Shown here: piece after piece, positions 59,469 to 64,000 of the stretch
Numbering within the stretch: position 1 is the first letter of the stretch
Layout: every line of letters begins with the position of its first letter
DNA from: Rubrobacter indicoceani
GTDB taxonomy: Bacteria; Actinomycetota; Rubrobacteria; Rubrobacterales; Rubrobacteraceae
Direction: 5' to 3'
Assembly (NCBI RefSeq): GCF_003568865.1
Contig: NZ_CP031115.1
Span: forward strand, 372,001 to 436,000
Length of the DNA stretch: 64,000 nucleotides
The notes under the pieces: model-generated
What the model saw: the letters and a program-made list of their open reading frames with translations, nothing else
Database searches by the model: none
Told to the model about the DNA's origin: nothing
Made by a program: the position numbers and the translations under genes

Positions 59469-60602
59469 GTGAGCGCTACGGATGGAGCAATTACCAAAGG
59501 CGTGGGTCGTGGAAGCCGCAGCATACCGCCGATAGTCCTTACGGACGCTGAAGCGGGGGCCGCCGAGTTTGCGAGTTCCAACAGCCGCAGCTACAACTAC
59601 TTCGAGCCGAAAGGTCGTCGGGCGACCAAGTACGAAGACGTAACGGTAGATGTGCAGCCCGACCCGGAGAAGTACCTGACTCAGGGCTGGATCCTTGGCT
59701 GGGCCAACGGCGACATCGGCTACGATGCCAACTGGACAAAGATCAAATCCTCCAACTGGCACCGCTTCCGTGACCCGAACGAGGAGTGGGAGCGGACCTT
59801 CTACATCAACAACTCAAACTCCGTGCGGCAGGTCCGTCAGAACATAGACAACGCCCGCTCCGAGGATGTCTTCGACGACTGGAACAAAAGCTGGCTGGAG
59901 ATCCTCGCCAAACACTTCAGCACCTGGTCGCACGTGGATCAGGGCCTCGGGATGTACGTGTTCATGCCCGCGCAACGAGCGGCCATGTCGAATATGCATA
60001 ACAATGCTATAGCCGTGAACTGCATGCACAAGCTCCGAACCGCACAGGACATCATCCTCTACAACATGGAGCTTGAAGAGGTTTTCGGGAGCGACTTCGA
60101 CGACAAGATCCACCAGGAAGTCTGGATGAACGATCCGTCGTGGCAGGGCGTGCGTGAGAACGTCGAGCGCATAATAAACGCCAAGGACTGGGCGGAGACG
60201 ACCTTTGCGGCGAACATCATCTTCGAGCCGCTTGTCGGGGAGCTGTTTCGCAGCCAGTTCGTGATGCGGTTCGCCCCGGCGCACGGCGACTTTCTTTCTC
60301 CTTCGATCATCGGCGTCAGCGAGCGCGAGTTCAACGAGCGTGACCTCAGGTACACGACCGACATGATGCGCGACATGCTGGAGGACCCGGAGCACGGTGA
60401 GGCGAACAAAAGGACGATGGAGGGTTGGCTGGAGACCTGGACGCCGTACAGCATGGCGGCTGCGAAGGGCATGGAGCCGCTGTGGAGCGAGCCTGAAATC
60501 CAGCCGATAACTTTCGAGAAGTCCTTTGAGCGGGTCCAGAGCCGTTTCGAGGAGATCCTCTCCGACCTGGGGCTGCAAGTCCCGAAGGGGGTGACCGCAT
60601 GA
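59469..60602 (+). CDS. prmC: Propane monooxygenase, hydroxylase small subunit
   Basis: The beta subunit of the hydroxylase, a ferritin-like protein that lacks iron ligands and helps hold the alpha subunit. The 377-residue product has RRATKYEDVTVDVQPDP, WILGWANGDIGYD, and WKSSNWHRFRDPNEEWERTFY-like KSSNWHRFRDPNEEW, typical of the group. It continues with MEGWLETWTPYSMAA near the C-terminus. AAGGAGG lies 10 bases before the GTG at 59469, which is preferred to an ATG at 59427. Its TGA overlaps the prmD start. Confidence 0.92.
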   Translation: MSATDGAITKGVGRGSRSIPPIVLTDAEAGAAEFASSNSRSYNYFEPKGRRATKYEDVTVDVQPDPEKYLTQGWILGWANGDIGYDANWTKIKSSNWHRFRDPNEEWERTFYINNSNSVRQVRQNIDNARSEDVFDDWNKSWLEILAKHFSTWSHVDQGLGMYVFMPAQRAAMSNMHNNAIAVNCMHKLRTAQDIILYNMELEEVFGSDFDDKIHQEVWMNDPSWQGVRENVERIINAKDWAETTFAANIIFEPLVGELFRSQFVMRFAPAHGDFLSPSIIGVSEREFNERDLRYTTDMMRDMLEDPEHGEANKRTMEGWLETWTPYSMAAAKGMEPLWSEPEIQPITFEKSFERVQSRFEEILSDLGLQVPKGVTA

Positions 60603-60952
60603 GCCAGGAAGGCCAGTTGAAGTTCGAGCGCACCTCGTCCAACCGCTGCGGCGTAACGATGAGCGCGGGCGTCGAGGGGACCGCCGTCGCAGAAGTCATG
60701 GGCGAGAAGCCGGGGGTCGAGATAAGGAAGTACCCGGCCATGATCCGGATAGACGCCGACAACAAGCTGGAGTTCGACCTCGAGGAGATCGCGGAAGCTC
60801 TGGGCGTGGAGGAATTCACCCCGGAGGACTTCGAGATAGAGACTTCGACCCACTACGGGCGGATGGTGAAGCTCGACGACCGCGTCCTGCTCTTCGCCAA
60901 CCCCGAGGACGCGGCCGAAGCCATCGGCTTCGAACTGCCGACAAAGGAGTGA
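60599..60952 (+). CDS. prmD: Propane monooxygenase coupling/effector protein
   Basis: The small MmoB/DmpM-type effector that gates substrate and O2 access to the di-iron site. The 117-residue protein has the family stretches CGVTMSAGVEGTAVAEVM, YPAMIRIDADNKLEFD and STHYGRMVKLDDRVLLF. It contains no cofactor ligands. ATG overlaps the prmC stop by four bases, so the two are coupled. A hairpin (60982-61011) follows the gene and may mark the end of the prmBCD message. Confidence 0.93.
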   Translation: MSQEGQLKFERTSSNRCGVTMSAGVEGTAVAEVMGEKPGVEIRKYPAMIRIDADNKLEFDLEEIAEALGVEEFTPEDFEIETSTHYGRMVKLDDRVLLFANPEDAAEAIGFELPTKE

Positions 60953-60981
60953 TGCGGGAGTAAGCAAACCCTTTTCCCCAC

Positions 60982-61011
60982 GGTGGTGGTCTTCGGATAG
61001 AGGCCACCATC
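60982..61011 (+). terminator. Hairpin after prmD
   Basis: GGTGGTGGT (60982-60990) can pair with GCCACCATC (61003-61011), a 9-bp stem with two G-U pairs. TTCTGTCTG follows rather than a T-run, so termination is likely incomplete. Confidence 0.45.
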
Positions 61012-61036
61012 TTCTGTCTGCGATCGAGGAGTCCGG

Positions 61037-61279
61037 ATGCAGGGTCTACCCGTTGTAGAAAACCTTGAACAGGCAAGAAAGGTCCTGAACGAAACGTCCG
61101 ACGGTCAGGAACTGCACGTCGGTCCCGGGGACCCGGAGGTCAGCATCACAAAGCACAGCGACCACGAGTACGTCGCCTCGCTCCCGGAGATGGAGACGGG
61201 AATAATAAGCCTCCGCGACGCCTCCCACATCCTTCTTGAACACGGCGACCGCGAACTGCAACTGACGAACCGCACCTGA
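61037..61279 (+). CDS. Unknown 80-residue protein in the propane-monooxygenase island
   Basis: Not recognised. It is small, acidic and rich in Glu, His and Asp, with an N-terminal helix (VENLEQARKVLNETS) and a beta-like centre (SITKHSDHEYVASLPEM). It is flanked by the monooxygenase and a ferredoxin on the same strand, so an accessory role (maturation, electron transfer or stability) is possible. GAGGAG is six bases before the ATG. There are no Cys to bind a cluster. Confidence 0.6.
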   Translation: MQGLPVVENLEQARKVLNETSDGQELHVGPGDPEVSITKHSDHEYVASLPEMETGIISLRDASHILLEHGDRELQLTNRT

Positions 61280-61313
61280 TGAGCCGCGATCGAATCTAGG
61301 AGCGACGATAAAG

Positions 61314-61679
61314 ATGCCGAAGCTTGAGGTAGAGGGAGCGGGGGTATTCGATGTGGAGCCGGACAAGCGTCTGGTCCTCGCCATCGAGCAGGACGCCGGG
61401 GTGGATATCATGCACCAGTGCGGAAGCTTCGCGCACTGCGGGACGTGCCGGGTGGAGTTTCTGGAGGGCGAGCCGGAGGAGATGACCGAGGAGGAGCTGA
61501 TGCTCCTCGACCGGCGTGGTCTGCTCGGGGAGGCGAGGATATCGTGTCAGATCCTCTGCGAACACGACATGAAAGTCCGCCCGCTCATGACCATGACCTC
61601 GACCGGGGCCAAAAGCCCGGGGCATCCGCCGGAGGATGAGATCACCCCGGAACCCGTCTGGGTCGAGAGGCCGTACTGA
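61314..61679 (+). CDS. [2Fe-2S] ferredoxin
   Basis: A 121-residue ferredoxin with the cluster motif CGSFAHCGTCRVEF and a fourth Cys in RISCQILCEHD. The Cys spacing (CxxxxxCxxC) is longer than the CxxxxC of plant-type ferredoxins and resembles adrenodoxin- and IscX-neighbour types. A Pro/Glu-rich tail ends in PVWVERPY. Placement beside the monooxygenase suggests a role in electron supply or cluster assembly, though PrmB already holds its own cluster. GGAG is 11 bases before the ATG. Confidence 0.88.
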   Translation: MPKLEVEGAGVFDVEPDKRLVLAIEQDAGVDIMHQCGSFAHCGTCRVEFLEGEPEEMTEEELMLLDRRGLLGEARISCQILCEHDMKVRPLMTMTSTGAKSPGHPPEDEITPEPVWVERPY

Positions 61680-61685
61680 GCAGGC

Positions 61686-62000
61686 CTACTTCAGCCCGGC
61701 TCTTGCAATCTGCGCCTGAAGGTCGCGCTCCTTGAGCTTCAGGAGCCCGGCCCGAAACTCGTCCGGAGAGCTGGAGGTCTCGAAAAGAGCGGCGACGTCC
61801 TCTATGTCCTTTTTGTGGGTCAGGACGTACTCCCAGCTCTCCTTTGTGTGCATCCGCTCGAAGGCGCAGAGCGACAGCACAACGATATGCCAGGGATCGT
61901 CCACCTCGCGCTCCTCGCGCAGGAGAAAGCAAAGCCTCGCTGCGTTCAGCGTGCGCTCCTCGTACTCCTTGACGGAAAACTCCGCGCCGTCGTGTTGCAT
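61686..62000 (-). CDS. Hypothetical protein, 104 residues
   Basis: Not recognised. It is mostly helical and charged (EYEERTLNAARLCFLLREEREVDDP at the start, quoted as a landmark; LKLKERDLQAQIARAGLK at the end). No membrane helix, signal peptide or cofactor motif is visible. It is convergent with the ferredoxin gene with a six-base gap and divergent from groES, so it shares the groES control region. Confidence 0.55.
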   Translation of the reverse strand: MQHDGAEFSVKEYEERTLNAARLCFLLREEREVDDPWHIVVLSLCAFERMHTKESWEYVLTHKKDIEDVAALFETSSSPDEFRAGLLKLKERDLQAQIARAGLK

Positions 62001-62098
62001 CCTGAGATCATCTCCTCTCTCCGAAGTCCCGGTGAATTGCTTATTTGTAAATGTTCCGTCCTTCGATTACACCGGGGAAAAGAGAATTTCACTTATTG

Positions 62099-62168
62099 TT
62101 GGAAAATATGTAGCAAGCCTTGAGACTCACCGTCGATGGGCGTTATTCTGACGGTGTTTTCCAATAGT
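62099..62168 (+). promoter_or_regulatory. TTGGAAA boxes flanking the groES promoter
   Basis: TTGGAAAA (62099-62106) and its inverse TTTTCCAA (62157-62164) lie on either side of the promoter. The first box is 21 bp before the -35, like those of prmA (23) and prmB (27). The second covers the predicted start of transcription and carries the full 12-mer ACTATTGGAAAA in reverse. Confidence 0.55.
62120..62149 (+). promoter_or_regulatory. Promoter of groES
   Basis: TTGAGA (62120-62125), an 18-bp spacer and TATTCT (62144-62149), four or five of six matches in each hexamer. The leader would be about 210 bases. Confidence 0.6.
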
Positions 62169-62364
62169 ACGGGAACCGGGGAAGGAGAGGCACCTCTGCG
62201 ACGAAGCTGGTGTCTTGCCAGGGCGAGCGGATGATGTTTCCGGCCCGGCGAGAAGCATAGAGACCCCATGCGAAAACTCAGGTGAAGATCCACGGCAGCG
62301 GCACGGGGAATTCGGGAAAGGGTTCTCTTGCGTCGGGTGAAGCGGTTTACTGGAGGAGGAATCC

Positions 62365-62628
62365 ATGAAGTTCAAGCCCGTAGGCGAGCGCGTTCTGGTG
62401 AAGGCCGTGGAGCGGGAGGAGAAGACTCGGTCCGGCATCTTCCTGCCCGACACGGCAGAGGAGAAGCCCCAGACGGCTGAGGTCGTGGCGGTAGGGGACT
62501 CGTCGAACGGCGGCCCGAAGGAAGGCGATGTCATCGTCTTCGCAAAGTACTCGGGGACCGAGCTCAAGCTGGACGACGAAGCGCACATGATCCTCGACTC
62601 CGAGGACGTACTCGGGATCATGGAGTAG
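62365..62628 (+). CDS. groES: Co-chaperonin GroES
   Basis: The 87-residue lid of the GroEL chaperonin. It starts MKFKPVGERVLVKAVEREEKTRSGI (landmark), contains LPDTAEEKPQTAEVVAVGDS and ends with SEDVLGIME. The mobile loop (about residues 16-30) contacts GroEL. The gap to groEL is three bases. It lies at the end of the propane-monooxygenase island, where a dedicated chaperonin pair is known in mycobacteria. Confidence 0.93.
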   Translation: MKFKPVGERVLVKAVEREEKTRSGIFLPDTAEEKPQTAEVVAVGDSSNGGPKEGDVIVFAKYSGTELKLDDEAHMILDSEDVLGIME

Positions 62629-62631
62629 CGG

Positions 62632-64000
62632 ATGACCCACAAGGCCATCAGGTTCGACACCGCAGCCCGTAGCTCGCTGGAGCGCGGGGTAGACAAACTC
62701 GTCGGGGCGGTCCGGGTTACGCTCGGGCCGAAGGGGCAGTACGTTATCCTTGACCGGGCGTTCGGGACGCCCGTGATCACGAACGACGGCGTTACCATCG
62801 CCAAGGAGATCGAACTCGGCGATATCTTTGAGAACCAGGGCGCGCAACTCGTCGTGGAGGTCGCGACAAAGACCAACGACGTGGCCGGCGACGGCACCAC
62901 GACCGCGCTCGTACTCGCGCAGACGATCGTCCACGAGGGTCTGAAGAACGTTGCCGCCGGGGCAAACCCGGTTATCCTGAAAACCGGAATGGAGCTGGCT
63001 CTCAGTACGGCGGTCGAATCCATCGCAAAGCAGTCAAAGGAGATATCCGGTCGGGACGACGTGGCGCGGATCGGGACCATCTCGGCCCGTTCGGAGGAGA
63101 TCGGCGGCATCATCTCCGATGCGATAGACAAGGTCGGCAAGGACGGCGTCGTAAACGTCGAAGAAGGTCAGACCTTCGGGATGGAGCTTGCGTTCACCGA
63201 GGGGATGCAGTTCGACAAGGGTTATATCTCGCCGTACTTCGTCACCGACCAGGACCGTCAGGAAGCGGTGCTGGACGAGCCTTACATCCTGCTCGTTGAC
63301 CGGAAGATCTCAAGCCTGCGGGATATCCTGCCGCTCCTGAACGAGTTGAAGGGTCAGAGCAGGCCGCTCCTGATGGTCTGCGAAGACCTCGACGGCGAGG
63401 CCCTGACGACCGTCATCACAAACCAGCTTCGCGGAACGTTCAAGGTAGCTGCTATCCGCGGGCCGGGTTTTGGGGAGCGTCGCAGAAGACAACTGGAGGA
63501 CATCGCCATCCTTACCGGGGGCGAGGTCGTAACCGATGAGACCGGCACCACCCTCGAGAACGTTAGGCTCGCGCAGCTCGGACGGGCGAGGCGGGTCGTC
63601 GTTACAAGAGACGAGACGACCATCATGGACGGCTACGGAGACGAAGAGAAAATCCGGAGCAGGCTCGCGAGGATCAAGACCGAGCTCGAGCAGATGGCGG
63701 CGGAGTTCGACCGCGAGAAGCTTCAGGAACGGCTCGCCAAGCTCGCCGGTGGCGTCGCCGTTATAAAGGTCGGGGCGGCGACCGAGGTCGAACTGAAGGA
63801 GAAGAAGCACCGGGTCGAGGATGCGCTCTCAGCGACGCGGGCTGCCCTTGAAGAGGGCATCGTGCCTGGCGGCGGGGTCGCGCTGCTCCGCGCCCAGAAA
63901 AGCGTCGAAGGGCTGGTCCGTGACCTTGACGGCGACGAGCGGACAGGGGCCATGATCGTCTTCCGCGCGCTTGAGGAACCCGTGCGGCAGATAGCGAGCA
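62632..64000 (+). CDS. groEL: Chaperonin GroEL, likely dedicated to the monooxygenase (C-terminus outside window)
   Basis: The first 456 codons of a 60-kDa chaperonin. It has KVLVGAVRVTLGPKGQYVI-type LGPKGQYVILDRAFGTP, DGVTIAKEIEL, the ATPase motif AGDGTTTALVLAQ and GFGERRRRQLEDIAILTGG. It keeps most ATP-binding residues, but diverges from housekeeping GroEL at several usually fixed points (for example FENQGAQL). Its place downstream of prmABCD mirrors MimG, the GroEL-like protein needed to fold PrmA/MimA. It begins three bases after groES. The window ends inside the gene. Confidence 0.93.
   Translation, partial: MTHKAIRFDTAARSSLERGVDKLVGAVRVTLGPKGQYVILDRAFGTPVITNDGVTIAKEIELGDIFENQGAQLVVEVATKTNDVAGDGTTTALVLAQTIVHEGLKNVAAGANPVILKTGMELALSTAVESIAKQSKEISGRDDVARIGTISARSEEIGGIISDAIDKVGKDGVVNVEEGQTFGMELAFTEGMQFDKGYISPYFVTDQDRQEAVLDEPYILLVDRKISSLRDILPLLNELKGQSRPLLMVCEDLDGEALTTVITNQLRGTFKVAAIRGPGFGERRRRQLEDIAILTGGEVVTDETGTTLENVRLAQLGRARRVVVTRDETTIMDGYGDEEKIRSRLARIKTELEQMAAEFDREKLQERLAKLAGGVAVIKVGAATEVELKEKKHRVEDALSATRAALEEGIVPGGGVALLRAQKSVEGLVRDLDGDERTGAMIVFRALEEPVRQIAS

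Larger units (their letters stand above)
62001..62364 (+). promoter_or_regulatory. groES control region
   Basis: These 364 bp contain no gene. Sites seen are TTGGAAAATAT (62099-62109), a promoter TTGAGA-N18-TATTCT (62120-62149), and TTTTCCAATAGT (62157-62168) in inverted orientation. No CIRCE element was found. GGAGGAGGAATCC, a strong ribosome-binding site, ends just before the groES ATG. Confidence 0.65.

Noticed and set aside
62001..62364. CIRCE operator before groES
   Set aside because: No TTAGCACTC-N9-GAGTGCTAA or close match was found.
1..64000. CRISPR arrays, tRNA or rRNA genes
   Set aside because: The only regular repeat is the 15-bp tandem array without spacers, and no cloverleaf or rRNA signature was seen in the intergenic regions. 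A dedicated tRNA or covariance search was not possible.

Overview
The window reads as a chromosome segment of a high-G+C actinobacterium, most likely a Rubrobacter-like member of the Rubrobacteria. This is an inference: many GTG and TTG starts, an SCO4848-type small membrane protein, a DEDDh exonuclease/GIY-YIG fusion, an archaeal-type phosphoglycerate mutase and actinobacterial propane monooxygenase genes all point that way, but no rRNA or other marker is present. I found no rRNA, tRNA, CRISPR array, insertion sequence or prophage. The left edge cuts a sulfotransferase gene and the right edge cuts a groEL gene.

1-15 kb is a surface-polysaccharide locus. It holds all four dTDP-L-rhamnose genes (rmlB, rmlA, rmlC, rmlD), two family-2 glycosyltransferases, a WecA/MraY-type glycosyl-1-phosphate transferase, a membrane CapD-type sugar dehydratase, an extra NAD-dependent epimerase, three membrane or secreted proteins of unknown role, a Tat-exported amidase with a golvesin-type domain, and the sulfotransferase. 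15-23 kb is mixed: an RnfC-like FMN/NAD domain protein without Fe-S ligands, an ABC-2 exporter, a mini-HAD/malonyltransferase pair, a lipid kinase, larB and a TerC transporter.

24-30 kb is a complete Mrp Na+/H+ antiporter operon (mnhA-B fusion, C, D, E, F, G) with a 15-bp tandem repeat at the mnhE/mnhF junction. 30-44 kb carries gatD (with an apparent non-canonical start), a short-chain dehydrogenase, an HpaI-type aldolase, moeA, a helix-hairpin-helix protein coupled to a DEDDh/GIY-YIG nuclease, a two-component system, a site-2 protease, a degenerate LytM-like membrane protein, a slipin, and an RsbW-like anti-sigma factor behind a SigB-type promoter. 44-55 kb has a ferredoxin, a 796-residue universal-stress/rubredoxin fusion, a serine hydrolase, MscS, Ddl, an HD protein, a lipoprotein, a family-5 uracil-DNA glycosylase, ApgM, a VOC protein and a metallo-hydrolase.

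55-64 kb is a propane-type soluble di-iron monooxygenase island: a divergent IclR regulator, prmA, a terminator, then prmB-prmC-prmD, an unknown 80-residue protein, a ferredoxin, and groES plus a groEL that resembles the dedicated MimG-type chaperonin. A TTGGAAA box lies 21-27 bp upstream of the predicted -35 element of prmA, prmB and groES. It suggests that one regulator controls catalytic and folding genes together, and is the best candidate for new biology here. Other leading candidates are the stress/rubredoxin fusion, the repeat between mnhE and mnhF, and a structured intergenic region ahead of the Mrp operon.
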